Below are positions 1 to 9,050 of a stretch of DNA of 64,000 nucleotides, piece by piece (position 1 is the stretch's first letter; each line of letters starts with the position of its first letter). The stretch covers positions 41,162-105,161 of the forward strand of contig JAJDJS010000003.1 of NCBI GenBank assembly GCA_030267325.1. Direction: 5' to 3'. Under the pieces are notes generated by a model. That model ran no database searches. It saw only the letters and a program-made list of their open reading frames with translations, and was not told the origin of the DNA. This DNA comes from Desulfosarcina sp. OttesenSCG-928-A07 (GTDB lineage: Bacteria > Desulfobacterota > Desulfobacteria > Desulfobacterales > Desulfosarcinaceae). Both the position numbers and the translations under genes were made by a program.

Positions 1-143
1 AGCTGCATGCCGCCCTGGAGGTCCAGCCCCAAGTTGATTTTTTTATGGGGCCAAGTGCCGGGACGAAGGGTGGGAATCACAAAAATCACGGCTGTCAGAA
101 GAACCGCGGCGATCACGATGAGCTTCCAAGAAAAAACCTTCAC
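1..143 (-). CDS. secD: SecD, N-terminal fragment (cut by window edge)
   Basis: This is the start of the SecD subunit of the SecDF-YajC complex, which uses the proton motive force to help pull exported proteins across the inner membrane. Only about 47 residues lie in the window. They show one N-terminal membrane helix (about residues 7-24) and then the SecD signature INLGLDLQGGMQL, with which the first periplasmic part of the family begins. The start is a GTG at 143, chosen because GAAAGGAA lies a few bases upstream on the minus strand. yajC lies 169 bases upstream on the same strand, the usual yajC-secD order, so the two are probably co-transcribed. The rest of the gene, and probably secF, should lie beyond position 1. 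Confidence 0.9.
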   Translation of the reverse strand, partial: MKVFSWKLIVIAAVLLTAVIFVIPTLRPGTWPHKKINLGLDLQGGMQ

Positions 144-312
144 GGTGTTCCTTTCACGATCAACACACCAAAGCCCCACCCGGATGCACGACAAAACGCA
201 TGGCCGTTTCCTTCAGGTTCTCTGGATATTTCCTTAAAGAAGGGGCCAAAGCGGCAGTGGAGGGGCTCCTCTGGATGACAACGCGGGGACGTTACGCGAA
301 AAAGCGCCGATT

Positions 313-660
313 TTATTTTTTGGGGGAAACAGCCTGCGGGTTGGACGGCACCAACATCGAAACGCTACTCCGGTTGATCTTGACCCGGACTTTTTCGGCG
401 ATTTCAACCGTCAGCGTGTTGTCGGCAACACCTGTCACCCGGCCATACAGGCCACCGGCAGTGATAATCCGGTCGCCGGCCTTGAGATTCTGCACCATCT
501 GCTGGTGCTCCTTGTTTCGCTTCTGCTGGGGACGGATCAACAGAAAATAGAAAATAACGAACATGAGCCCCATGAGGAACAGCATTTCAAGTCCTCCTGC
601 AGCAGCCTGTCCGGTACCACCGCCTCCGGCACCTTGTCCCATTGCATACGCGATACCCAT
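313..660 (-). CDS. yajC: YajC, preprotein translocase accessory subunit
   Basis: A 115-residue single-pass inner-membrane protein that associates with SecDF. Residues 1-25 are short and glycine-rich. One hydrophobic helix follows (about 28-45), ending in LLIRPQQKRNKEHQ; the RPQQKR run after the helix is typical of YajC. The cytoplasmic tail contains the family block LKAGDRIITAGGLYGRVTG and ends in a basic SPKK. The start is supported by an AGGAGG about 10 bases upstream. The gene lies between rng (upstream) and secD (downstream) on the minus strand. The glycine-rich N-terminus is slightly longer than in enteric YajC but is common in Desulfobacterota. Confidence 0.93.
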   Translation of the reverse strand: MGIAYAMGQGAGGGGTGQAAAGGLEMLFLMGLMFVIFYFLLIRPQQKRNKEHQQMVQNLKAGDRIITAGGLYGRVTGVADNTLTVEIAEKVRVKINRSSVSMLVPSNPQAVSPKK

Positions 661-964
661 CAGACCTTATCCTCCTGTAAAATTCAGTTTTCCCAACCGG
701 CTATGCTTTCTGCCGGATGCGACCGCGTGTGAATTATCAATAATTAAAACGGACGTATCAGCGAAAATGGCGCTGGTATACTGTAAAACACCTGCCGCGT
801 CAAATGGTTATTAGCGCATTTGACGATTGAATGTTTCCACCGTTTTTTCAGGTATCATTTCCCTTGATGGCTGACAAACCCCATAGATCGTGTCGTCTCG
901 ATTTGGTAACAGCTTGAAATAGGTGACACTATCTATAAAGAAAAACGTTAGTGTTAAAACTGCG
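661..964 (-). other. Intergenic region between rng and yajC with one hairpin
   Basis: About 300 bases without a convincing gene on either strand. It holds a 9-bp inverted repeat, CGTCAAATG at 798-806 and CATTTGACG at 817-825, with a 10-base loop. No T-run follows on the minus strand, so it is not a textbook Rho-independent terminator. It might still mark the end of rng or an operator ahead of yajC. The region must also carry the yajC promoter if yajC is not read from rng, but I could not pick one with confidence. Confidence 0.4.
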
Positions 965-2503
965 CTAATGGCGCGGGCCTCCGTTATCGACGCCGTGGGT
1001 GTCGGTGGAAGGCGAATCGGCCTTTCCCTTTTTATCACAGGTGATCTCGCTTTGTCCGGGAACCATATCCGCTTTGGGGATGATGGTGATGACAACCGCT
1101 TGCCTGGCCTCCAGTTCGCTCAACTCCCGGCGTTTCCGGTTCAAAAGATAATCCGCAACAGCACCGGGCAGCTGGACCGTTACCTGGTGGACGTCTTCTT
1201 TAATGGCGTCCAGCTTGAGTTTTCGCAAGATCCCCAGCCCCAGAGATTCGACCGACGGCACCTGGCCTTTTCCGCCGCAATGGCTGCAGGTCTCCATGCT
1301 GCCAAAATCAATAGACGGCCGGAGTCGCTGGCGGGAAATTTCCAGCAGTCCGAATTTGGATATTTTCCCGACTTTGACCCTGGCACGGTCCTGTTTCATG
1401 GCCGCGCGCAATGCTTTTTCCACCTGATTCCGGTGCTTTTGCTCCCGCATGTCGATGAAATCAATGACAATCAGACCGCCCAGATCCCGGATCCGGAGCT
1501 GGCGGGCAATTTCTGCAGCCGCTTCCAGGTTGGTCATGAGGGCCGTGTCTTCAATATTTTTTTTCTGGGTGCCTTTTCCAGAGTTGACATCAATGGCCAC
1601 CAGGGCCTCGGTGCGTTCCAATACAATGGAACCACCGGATTTCAGGGTCACCCGGTTGTTGAAAAGCGTTGCAATCTGGTCTTCCAGCTGAAACCGGGTG
1701 AAGATGGGTTTGTCCGATTTGTGGAGTTTGACAATGCTGGTTTGCTTGGGCGAGATGATTTTGACGAAATTTTTGACTTCCTGGTAAACCGATTCATCAT
1801 CAATCAGAATTTCTTTGATATCCGGGCTGAAATGATCACGCACAGACCGAACAGCCAGATTGCGGTCCTTATATAGCACCGACGGGACCGGCGCTGTTTT
1901 GGCCAAGGCAGAGATGTTTCCCCACAGGCGCCTTAAATACTGGACATCCTTGGCAATGGTGGTTTTGGTGCATCCCATGCCGGCAGTGCGGATGATCAGG
2001 CCAAAACCTTCGGGCAGCTCCAGCTTGTTCACGATTTCCTTCAGGCGAATACGCTCGTCTTCATCCTCGATTTTTCGGGAGATCCCCCGGGTGGTGGTAC
2101 CGGGCATCAACACCGCGCAGCGACCGGGAAGGGAGATAAAGGTGGTCAGCATGGCCCCTTTTTTCATAAAGGGATCTTTGGTGACCTGCACGACAAGCTC
2201 CTGCCCCCGCTTGACCAGATGCTGGATGCTGGCGTTACCCGAGTTGCCCGAGGTGGGCGGGTCCTGAAAATAATCGCTGTGAATTTCCTGCTTCTGGAGA
2301 AATCCGTGGCGTTCGGCGCCAAAATCCACAAAAACAGCCTGAAGGCTGGGTTCAATTCGGGTGATGATCCCTTTGTAGATACTGCTGTGGAGAATTTCCC
2401 GGGAGGCGCTTTCAATGTGAAATTCTTCAAGACGGCTGTCTTGGACAAGGGCGAGGCGAACTTCTTCGGGGTCAACGGCGTTGATAAGAATTTTAGTGGT
2501 CAT
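965..2503 (-). CDS. rng: Ribonuclease G/E family endoribonuclease
   Basis: A 512-residue single-strand-specific endoribonuclease that takes part in rRNA 5' maturation and mRNA turnover. The N-terminal S1-type RNA-binding region contains SSIYKGIITRIEPSLQAVFV (about residues 40-60). The catalytic DNase I-like region carries DVNSGKG with Asp305 and VIDFID with Asp348. These match the two magnesium-binding aspartates of E. coli RNase E (303 and 346). The zinc-link follows as CSHCGGKG with Cys406 and Cys409. The protein ends shortly after the small domain and lacks the long disordered scaffold of RNase E, so RNase G is the better name. It is transcribed towards yajC-secD and diverges from the SNF2 gene across 205 bases. 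Confidence 0.93.
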   Translation of the reverse strand: MTTKILINAVDPEEVRLALVQDSRLEEFHIESASREILHSSIYKGIITRIEPSLQAVFVDFGAERHGFLQKQEIHSDYFQDPPTSGNSGNASIQHLVKRGQELVVQVTKDPFMKKGAMLTTFISLPGRCAVLMPGTTTRGISRKIEDEDERIRLKEIVNKLELPEGFGLIIRTAGMGCTKTTIAKDVQYLRRLWGNISALAKTAPVPSVLYKDRNLAVRSVRDHFSPDIKEILIDDESVYQEVKNFVKIISPKQTSIVKLHKSDKPIFTRFQLEDQIATLFNNRVTLKSGGSIVLERTEALVAIDVNSGKGTQKKNIEDTALMTNLEAAAEIARQLRIRDLGGLIVIDFIDMREQKHRNQVEKALRAAMKQDRARVKVGKISKFGLLEISRQRLRPSIDFGSMETCSHCGGKGQVPSVESLGLGILRKLKLDAIKEDVHQVTVQLPGAVADYLLNRKRRELSELEARQAVVITIIPKADMVPGQSEITCDKKGKADSPSTDTHGVDNGGPRH

Positions 2504-2708
2504 CCGGTTCCGGTTGATGTCTTTTCGGGTTTTTGATAACTGGCGAATAAAGTTGAATAATGAATTGTTATGGGCAAGTCAATGGGCAAATCAACGGATT
2601 TTTGTGATGCTGACGAGCGACGCATCTTGCGGGTATGGGGGTTGAGGGGGATCAGGACCCTGCCAAAGGCAAGGTATTTGCGCCTGAAAATACAATGATA
2701 AGGATTTC

Positions 2709-5402
2709 ATGACACCTGACATGATTGCTGAAATCCGCCTGACGCCCGAGGGCGTTCTGGTCTGGCCCGAGTCCGCTGACATGGACTGGCAGGAACGCCT
2801 GTTTCGTTTGGGCGCAGGGCCTGAACAGGCCGGGGCTCCGGCTGCCGATCGTTTTTGGCATGGCGTAGCCCGGCGTTTTCTCTTTCACTTCCAGCAGGCA
2901 GCAGCGGATTTCTGGTCCGCCGAAGAATTCGATGGACAGACCCAGGCCGCCGGAAACTTTTTACTGCCGGCGGCTGCTCCGGAACTCTTCCCCGAGCTGA
3001 TCGCCGGCGCGCCGCCCATTCCCGGCGGCGAGTATCTGGCAGACGGCCTTCCAGAGGTCTGGGACGCCATGGGCCGCTGGCTGGAATCTGCTCTGCCCAG
3101 GTTCAGCAGCCCGGCCGGATTTATGGGCGAGTACGCGCCCCTGTGGCAGAAAGTCGGCCGCGTGTATTTTCATCTGGCTGAAAACAAGGCAGACGAAAAT
3201 CGGCCCTTTGCCTTTCTGGCCACTTACACTACCGGACTGGCCCCAAACGGACGTCCGCTGCACAAACCCCTGGGCGAGGCCCTGCGCCATTATTCGGCAG
3301 CCCGGGACAAACCGACGCTGTTGCGCCTGCTGACGCCTGTGGACAACGCAGCCAAGACCCTTCCGTGGGTGGCGGACATGATCGCGTCCAAACAGGTTTA
3401 TGCCGCAACGCCCTTTACGCCCGGCCAGGCCTGGACCTTTCTGAAGGCCGTGCCGGATCTGAAAGCAGCCGGACTCTGGGTTCGCATTCCCGACTGGTGG
3501 AAAAAACGACCCCAGGCAAAAGTGCAAATCGTCCTGGACCCCTTGCGCAAAACCAAAATGAACGCCGAAAGTCTCCTGACCTTTGACCGGCGTTTGATCC
3601 TTGGCAACGAAGAACTCACCGAAGCCGAACTGCAGAAGCTGCTCCAAAGCGAGGGCGGTCTGATGTTTCTGAAAGGCCGCTGGGTGGAAGTGGATAAAGC
3701 GCGTCTGGAAGAGGCCCTTGACCAGTGGGAGCGCATAAAAGGCGATGTACGGGACGGCGCCCTGACCTTCAGTCAGGGCATGCGTCTTCTGGCTGGGATG
3801 CCGGAAGACTTCAAATCAGACACCGAACCGAAAACCCGTCTTTTGCGTTTCACGGCGGGCGACCGGCTGAACCAGCTTTTGTCCGCCATGCGCGACGCCC
3901 CGCCGGTGAAGGGAAAACCAGCAGGTCCCCTGGCTGTCCTGCGCAGAAAACTGCGGCCCTATCAGGTCAAGGGCGCGGACTGGCTGTCCTTCATGACATC
4001 TCTGGGGCTCGGGGCCTGCCTGGCCGACGACATGGGCCTTGGAAAAACCATTCAGGTGCTGACCCTTTTGACCCAAATCAAGGCGGCCCATCCCCATGGC
4101 AAGCCGTCTCTGTTGGTGCTGCCGGCTTCGCTTCTGGGCAACTGGCGGGCCGAAGCCCGGAAATTCGCCCCGCATCTTGCCCTCCGGTTTCTTCACCGGG
4201 CTATGGATGAGGACCTCAACCTGGACCGCATGGCCAAAAACCCCAAAAAAGAACTGGCGGACTGCGATGTGGCGATCACCACCTACGCCATGCTGGTCCG
4301 GCAGGATTTTCTGGCCGAAGTGGAGTGGAATCTGGTCATCGCCGACGAGGCCCAGGCCGTCAAAAATCCGGGAACGCGCCAGAGCAAAGCCCTCAAAGCC
4401 CTGAAGGCCCACGGACGGCTGGCCCTGACCGGCACGCCGGTGGAAAACCGCCTGGGGGATTTGTGGTCTTTGTTTGACTTTCTGAACCCCGGCCTCCTGG
4501 GCACGCGCCATGCGTTTACCCAATATACCGGAAAGTTGGCCAAAAGCGGCGGCGATACGGCCTATGCACCCCTCAAACGGCTGATCAGTCCTTATATTCT
4601 GCGCCGTTTGAAGACAGACCGCCGGGTGATTTCAGACCTGCCGGAAAAAGTGGAAAGCATCAGCTTTTGTCCACTGAGCAAAAAACAGATCGCCCTGTAC
4701 CAGAAAGTGGTGGACAATCTGGCCCACCAACTGAAAGGCGACGACAGCGGCGGCATTGTCCGACGAGGCCAGATTCTCCAGGCCATCCTGCGGCTCAAGC
4801 AAATCTGCAACCACCCGGACCAGATGAGCGGCGCAGGCGGCTATATACCTCGCGACAGCGGCAAGTTCGAACGGCTGGGCCAAATCTGCGAGGAACTGGC
4901 TCAGCGTCAGGAACGGGTGCTGATTTTCACCCAGTTCAAAGAAATCATCATGCCCCTGGCAGAAATGCTGGGGGCTATTTACGGACGTCCCGGACTGATT
5001 CTTCACGGCGGAACGCGAACCGCCGAGCGCCAGAAACGGGTGGATCAATTCCAAAAAGAGGATGGCCCGCCGTTTTTTATTTTATCGCTCAAGGCCGGCG
5101 GCACGGGCCTCAATCTCACCGCTGCGGCCAGAGTGATTCATTTTGACCGCTGGTGGAATCCAGCAGTGGAAAATCAGGCCACGGACCGGGCCTTTCGCAT
5201 CGGACAGAAGCGGAACGTGATGGTTCACAAGTTTGTCTGCACCGGCACCATTGAGGAAAAAATCCACACCATCATTGAAGAAAAAAGCAAGCTGGCCGAG
5301 CAGGTGGTGGGCGGAGACGGCCAGATCGACCTGACCCGCCTCAGCGACCAGGCGGTGATGGATCTGGTGCGCATGGATATCAGCCAGCAGGATTTGGATT
5401 AA
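2709..5402 (+). CDS. SNF2-family DEAD/DEAH ATPase
   Basis: An 897-residue Swi2/Snf2-type ATPase of the bacterial class, predicted to translocate on double-stranded DNA and remodel bound protein. The first 400 residues are the variable region associated with bacterial SNF2 proteins. The ATPase core follows: LADDMGLGKTIQVL (Walker A near residue 440), IADEAQAVKNP (DEAQ box near 546), LTGTPVENRLGDLWS, then the C-terminal helicase half with SLKAGGTGLNLTAA and the motif VI region DRWWNPAVENQATDRAFRIG. All motifs look intact. A SWIM zinc-finger gene starts 29 bases downstream, a pairing seen often in bacteria. The next gene overlaps that one, so the three probably form an operon. The DNA target is unknown. 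Confidence 0.93.
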   Translation: MTPDMIAEIRLTPEGVLVWPESADMDWQERLFRLGAGPEQAGAPAADRFWHGVARRFLFHFQQAAADFWSAEEFDGQTQAAGNFLLPAAAPELFPELIAGAPPIPGGEYLADGLPEVWDAMGRWLESALPRFSSPAGFMGEYAPLWQKVGRVYFHLAENKADENRPFAFLATYTTGLAPNGRPLHKPLGEALRHYSAARDKPTLLRLLTPVDNAAKTLPWVADMIASKQVYAATPFTPGQAWTFLKAVPDLKAAGLWVRIPDWWKKRPQAKVQIVLDPLRKTKMNAESLLTFDRRLILGNEELTEAELQKLLQSEGGLMFLKGRWVEVDKARLEEALDQWERIKGDVRDGALTFSQGMRLLAGMPEDFKSDTEPKTRLLRFTAGDRLNQLLSAMRDAPPVKGKPAGPLAVLRRKLRPYQVKGADWLSFMTSLGLGACLADDMGLGKTIQVLTLLTQIKAAHPHGKPSLLVLPASLLGNWRAEARKFAPHLALRFLHRAMDEDLNLDRMAKNPKKELADCDVAITTYAMLVRQDFLAEVEWNLVIADEAQAVKNPGTRQSKALKALKAHGRLALTGTPVENRLGDLWSLFDFLNPGLLGTRHAFTQYTGKLAKSGGDTAYAPLKRLISPYILRRLKTDRRVISDLPEKVESISFCPLSKKQIALYQKVVDNLAHQLKGDDSGGIVRRGQILQAILRLKQICNHPDQMSGAGGYIPRDSGKFERLGQICEELAQRQERVLIFTQFKEIIMPLAEMLGAIYGRPGLILHGGTRTAERQKRVDQFQKEDGPPFFILSLKAGGTGLNLTAAARVIHFDRWWNPAVENQATDRAFRIGQKRNVMVHKFVCTGTIEEKIHTIIEEKSKLAEQVVGGDGQIDLTRLSDQAVMDLVRMDISQQDLD

Positions 5403-5431
5403 ACGACCTCCACTTTGAAAAAGGACAGAAT

Positions 5432-6499
5432 ATGGGCTGGTATACTTTCGGGCCCTATGTTTCCGTGGCCCAGAAAAAGGCAAAGGCGGAAAAGCTGATC
5501 AAGAAGCTCAAGAAACAGCGGCCGGATCTTCAGCCGGTCTGCCTGACCGGCCGAAGTATTTCCACCAGTTTCTGGGGAAAAGCCTGGTGCAAGCACCTGG
5601 AAACCTATGCGGACCACGAAAATCGCATCGGCCGCGGCCGCAGCTATGTCCGCAACAGCGCGGTCTGCCATCTGGAAGCTGCGGCCGGGAGCCTCAAGGC
5701 CATTGTGGCGGGTTCCAGTGGCGAGGCGTATGATGTGGCCATCACGGTCCGCCCGCTGCCGGAAAGTCAGTTAAAATCCATTAAATCCGCTTCGGCCGGG
5801 CGCATCGGCTCTATGCTGGATCTTCTCTCCGGCAAATTTCCAAAAGATATCATGGTCCAGGTGGCGGATCCGGAAAACGGCCTTTTTCCAAGGCTGGGCG
5901 AACTGAAATTCAGTTGCTCCTGTCCGGACTGGGCCCAGATGTGCAAACATGTGGCCGCCACCTTGTACGCCTTTGGCCATCGTCTGGACCTGGCGCCAGA
6001 GCTGTTGTTTTTGCTGCGCGATGTGGACCCGGCCGAGCTGGTCAATCTGGAGGCAATGGCCGAATCTGCTGTGGCCGGCGCGGAATCCGCACTGGGCGAC
6101 GCTGTTCTGGTTGACATCTTCGGTATTGAACTGGATTTGGACGGTTCCGGAAAAAGTAGCGCAAAAAAAGGCACGACAAAAACTCCCCGGAAAAAACTAA
6201 AGGCCGCCACAACCGAAAAAGCTGCGGGAAGCCCCAACCCTTCACGCCTTAAAGCGGCGCCGGCACCAAAACCGATTTTCAAAAATTCGGACAGACCCAA
6301 AGGACGGGAAATCTCCGCACTGCGCCAGCGTCTGAACCTGACCGCAGCCGAATTTGCCGCTGCCTTGGGCGTTTCTCCAGTCACGGTGAGCCGCTGGGAA
6401 AATCTCAAGGTTCCGGCCCTGCAGCAAAAATCCAAAGACAAGCTGAACGCTCTGGTCAATATTGAAAGCAAGAGAGGCGTATTGATTTCCGTCCCATGA
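5432..6499 (+). CDS. SWIM zinc-finger protein with C-terminal HTH domain
   Basis: A 355-residue protein with a SWIM-type zinc finger, CSCPDWAQMCKH, with Cys162, Cys164, Cys171 and His173 as predicted ligands (CxC-x6-CxH). SWIM domains bind DNA or protein and are often encoded next to SNF2 ATPases, as here. Residues about 235-285 are a basic, low-complexity linker rich in Lys, Ala and Pro. Residues about 293-335 form an XRE-like helix-turn-helix (LNLTAAEFAAALGVSPVTVS, then RWE). The added HTH suggests a sequence-specific recruiting role for the SNF2 motor, which is my inference. The start follows AAAAAGGACAGAAT. The stop codon overlaps the next start as ATGA, which indicates translational coupling. 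Confidence 0.85.
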   Translation: MGWYTFGPYVSVAQKKAKAEKLIKKLKKQRPDLQPVCLTGRSISTSFWGKAWCKHLETYADHENRIGRGRSYVRNSAVCHLEAAAGSLKAIVAGSSGEAYDVAITVRPLPESQLKSIKSASAGRIGSMLDLLSGKFPKDIMVQVADPENGLFPRLGELKFSCSCPDWAQMCKHVAATLYAFGHRLDLAPELLFLLRDVDPAELVNLEAMAESAVAGAESALGDAVLVDIFGIELDLDGSGKSSAKKGTTKTPRKKLKAATTEKAAGSPNPSRLKAAPAPKPIFKNSDRPKGREISALRQRLNLTAAEFAAALGVSPVTVSRWENLKVPALQQKSKDKLNALVNIESKRGVLISVP

Positions 6500-8043
6500 C
6501 ACCCTGCCGCAGATCTCTTCTTCTCATTCATCCACCGGTGGCCAAACCCTGTGAACCGCCTTTGGGGATTGCCCGACTGGCGGGTGCATTGCATCACCAT
6601 GGGGCGGATGTTCGGGTGTATGATGCCAACCGGGAAGGGTTGTTCGGTCTGTTGAACACGCCGCTGTCCGCCTCCGACACCTGGACCCGCAGGGCCCTGT
6701 CCCATCGCCAGGGCCATATGGATGCCCTGTGTTCGGCTGCCGGGTATCGCCATCCGGATATCTACCGCCGGGCGGTGATGGATCTCAACCGGATTCTGGC
6801 CATGGCCGGAAAAGCAGCGGGCGTCAATCTCTCCTTTTCCAATTATACTGATAACGCCCTTTCGCCAGTGCGAAGCAGGGATCTGATCCAGGCGGCTGAA
6901 ACATTTTCTGCAAATCCCTTTTTCCCGTTTTTTTCCACGGATCTGTCCGCGCTGTTCACCGCGTGGACCCCGGATGGCGTGGGGCTTTCCATCAACTTCA
7001 TGAGCCAGGCCCTGTGCGCCTTTGCCATCATCGGATGGGTCCGGAAGATGCTTCCCCGCGTCAGAATCATCTGCGGCGGCGGCCTTGTGACCTCATGGAC
7101 CCGGATACCGGGTCTGGGAAATCCATTTTCCGGGCTGGTGGATGAGCTGGTGGGCGGACCCGGAGAAACCCCATTGCTTTCGTTTTGCCAAGGCGCTTCG
7201 AATGGAAATGGAAGTGCGGCGTTTCCGCCGGCAGATGATGATTTTACAGGTCTTTCGCCGGATCACTATTTGTCGCCGGTACCGGTGCTGCCGGTGTCCG
7301 CATCCCGTGGCTGTTACTGGAGAAAATGCGCGTTTTGTCCGGAAACAGCGGAAAAAACAGTTTATGTCCCCACAGCGCCGGATGGGGTGAGCCGGTCTGT
7401 GAACCATCTTGCCCGGAAGACAAACGCCGGTCTGATCCATTTTCTCGATAATGCCCTTTCCCCGAAGCTTCTGGCATATCTGGCCGATCACCCGCCCCAG
7501 GCGTCCTGGTACGGATTTTCCCGCATCACCCGTCATCTGGCGAATCCGGAGTTTGCCCGCCGCCTGAAACAGGCCGGGTGCGTGATGCTCAAACTGGGGG
7601 TGGAATCCGGGGATCAGGCGGTGCTGGATGCCATGAACAAGGGGGCGGAACTGGAGACGATGCAGGCGGCACTTCGCGCTTTGCATCAGGCGGGCATTGC
7701 CACCTATGTGTATCTGCTGTTTGGCACACCGGCGGAAGATGAATCCAGCGCCCGGAAAACCCTGGAATTTACGCTTTCCCAGGCGCCCTTCATCGACTTT
7801 CTCAATTTGGCGATTTTCAATCTGCCGGCTGGCAGCCCAGCGACAGAGAGACTGGAAACCGGGGCGTTTTACGAAGGCGATCTGTCGTTATACCGGGAAT
7901 TTGTTCACCCAAAAGGATGGCAGCGGGACCAGGTGCGACGTTTTTTATCCCGTGAATTCAAAAAGCCCGCGGCCATCCGGGAAATTCTGCATCGGGATCC
8001 GCCGTATTTTACGTCCAACCATGCGCCGTTTTTGATGAGATGA
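6496..8043 (+). CDS. Radical SAM protein with N-terminal cobalamin-binding-like domain
   Basis: A 515-residue radical SAM enzyme. The first part (LLLIHPPVAKPCEPPLGIARL) resembles the B12-binding fold found ahead of many radical SAM cores, although no DxHxxG motif is obvious. The cluster motif is RGCYWRKCAFC, a CX4CX2C spacing rather than the common CX3CX2C. The later blocks KLGVESGDQAVLDAMNKG and YVYLLFGTPAEDE are typical of the radical SAM barrel. The substrate cannot be told from sequence. The gene overlaps the SWIM gene by 4 bases, so it is likely translated with it. The functional link between a DNA remodeller and this enzyme is unclear and may be only positional. Confidence 0.85.
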   Translation: MTPCRRSLLLIHPPVAKPCEPPLGIARLAGALHHHGADVRVYDANREGLFGLLNTPLSASDTWTRRALSHRQGHMDALCSAAGYRHPDIYRRAVMDLNRILAMAGKAAGVNLSFSNYTDNALSPVRSRDLIQAAETFSANPFFPFFSTDLSALFTAWTPDGVGLSINFMSQALCAFAIIGWVRKMLPRVRIICGGGLVTSWTRIPGLGNPFSGLVDELVGGPGETPLLSFCQGASNGNGSAAFPPADDDFTGLSPDHYLSPVPVLPVSASRGCYWRKCAFCPETAEKTVYVPTAPDGVSRSVNHLARKTNAGLIHFLDNALSPKLLAYLADHPPQASWYGFSRITRHLANPEFARRLKQAGCVMLKLGVESGDQAVLDAMNKGAELETMQAALRALHQAGIATYVYLLFGTPAEDESSARKTLEFTLSQAPFIDFLNLAIFNLPAGSPATERLETGAFYEGDLSLYREFVHPKGWQRDQVRRFLSREFKKPAAIREILHRDPPYFTSNHAPFLMR

Positions 8044-8291
8044 ATTCCGTTTGGCTGCGGATGTGCACAGGCAACGCCTAAAGATAATTTGGATCTTTGC
8101 AGAACAGGGAGCTGCGCAACACAAATCGTTTACATGAACAAATGAGGAAAACAGATCTTGACCGTCCATATGACATGGAAACGAAGCGTATCCCGCCATC
8201 AGTAAAAGAATTCTGCCAGTTTCGATAGGATGCGCGAATCTCGGGCCTTTTGGCCTTAATGCGCTCCATCCCTACGCATTATTTGAAGTGC

Positions 8292-9002
8292 TCATGAGGC
8301 GGGTATCTTCTCCGGCGACTTCCACCATGCGTCGGTTTCCTGGTAAAGGGCCCGCATTTTTTCTTCCACATCCAGTCGAAACGCTTCAAAGGCGTCGGTA
8401 TCCAGATGGCGGGGCACAAAAATGGGTGCACCAAAACGGATGATCACATGGGAAAACGGCTTGGGCACAATAAACCGGTCCCAGCTGTTGAACATCCAGT
8501 ATCGCCGGGCGGAAGTGATGACGGGGAGAATGGGTGCGCCGGAAAATTGGGAAATGGCCAAGAGTCCAGGCTTGATAACACCAAAAGGCCCCTGGGGACC
8601 ATCCACAATATGGCCGATGCGATAGCCTTTTCGGGCCAGCATCCGGGCTTCTTTCAACGCCTGTTTGCCGCCGCGCGTTGATGAGCCCCGGATCGCATGC
8701 CAGCCCAGCACATCCACCACCCGGGCGATCATTTCGCCATCCCGACTCTGGCTGATCATGATGGCAATGGGTTTCCGGCTGGCAAAAAAAGTAATGCCCG
8801 GGAAAAATCGCTGATGCCAGGACGTGTACACCACAGATCCGTATTCGGCCAATGCGTCCTTTTCGTTATCGGTATCCACCATCCGGAGGCGGTAGGTGGC
8901 AGAAATCAGCTTGACCAGAAAAAGCCCGGCCTGTGGAAAAATTTTTTGATAAAGCAAGTCCTTGAATTTTTCTTGGAGTGCGCGTCCCATTGGAATTTCC
9001 AT
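8292..9002 (-). CDS. Lysophospholipid acyltransferase family protein (DUF374)
   Basis: A 236-residue membrane-associated acyltransferase of the DUF374 group, related to PlsC and LpxL enzymes. Visible family features are TSWHQRFFPG (the histidine block), SQSRDGEMIARVVDVLGW, the RGSSTRGG segment and HIVDGPQGPFGVIKPGLLA. In DUF374 proteins the last two form the acceptor-binding part. The usual acceptor is a lipid A or lysophospholipid precursor, but the exact substrate cannot be stated. The gene lies 48 bases downstream of the L,D-transpeptidase gene on the same strand, which fits a cell-envelope theme. Start at 9002 (MEIPMGRALQ); an internal Met five codons in is an alternative. Confidence 0.82.
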   Translation of the reverse strand: MEIPMGRALQEKFKDLLYQKIFPQAGLFLVKLISATYRLRMVDTDNEKDALAEYGSVVYTSWHQRFFPGITFFASRKPIAIMISQSRDGEMIARVVDVLGWHAIRGSSTRGGKQALKEARMLARKGYRIGHIVDGPQGPFGVIKPGLLAISQFSGAPILPVITSARRYWMFNSWDRFIVPKPFSHVIIRFGAPIFVPRHLDTDAFEAFRLDVEEKMRALYQETDAWWKSPEKIPAS

Positions 9003-9050
9003 TTTTTCAAAAGTTTGGAACCGTGATGCTGTCCGTTGGGGCGGGCAGCA

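Noticed and set aside
923..1876. Long plus-strand frame of 317 codons opposite rng
   Set aside because: It is antisense to a well-supported RNase G gene and has no ribosome-binding site or known motif; the codon pattern belongs to rng.
8096..8228. A frame of about 40 codons (LQNRELRNTNRLHEQM and onwards) in the gap after the radical SAM gene
   Set aside because: It has only a TTG start, no ribosome-binding site and no recognisable family, so it is not listed as a gene.
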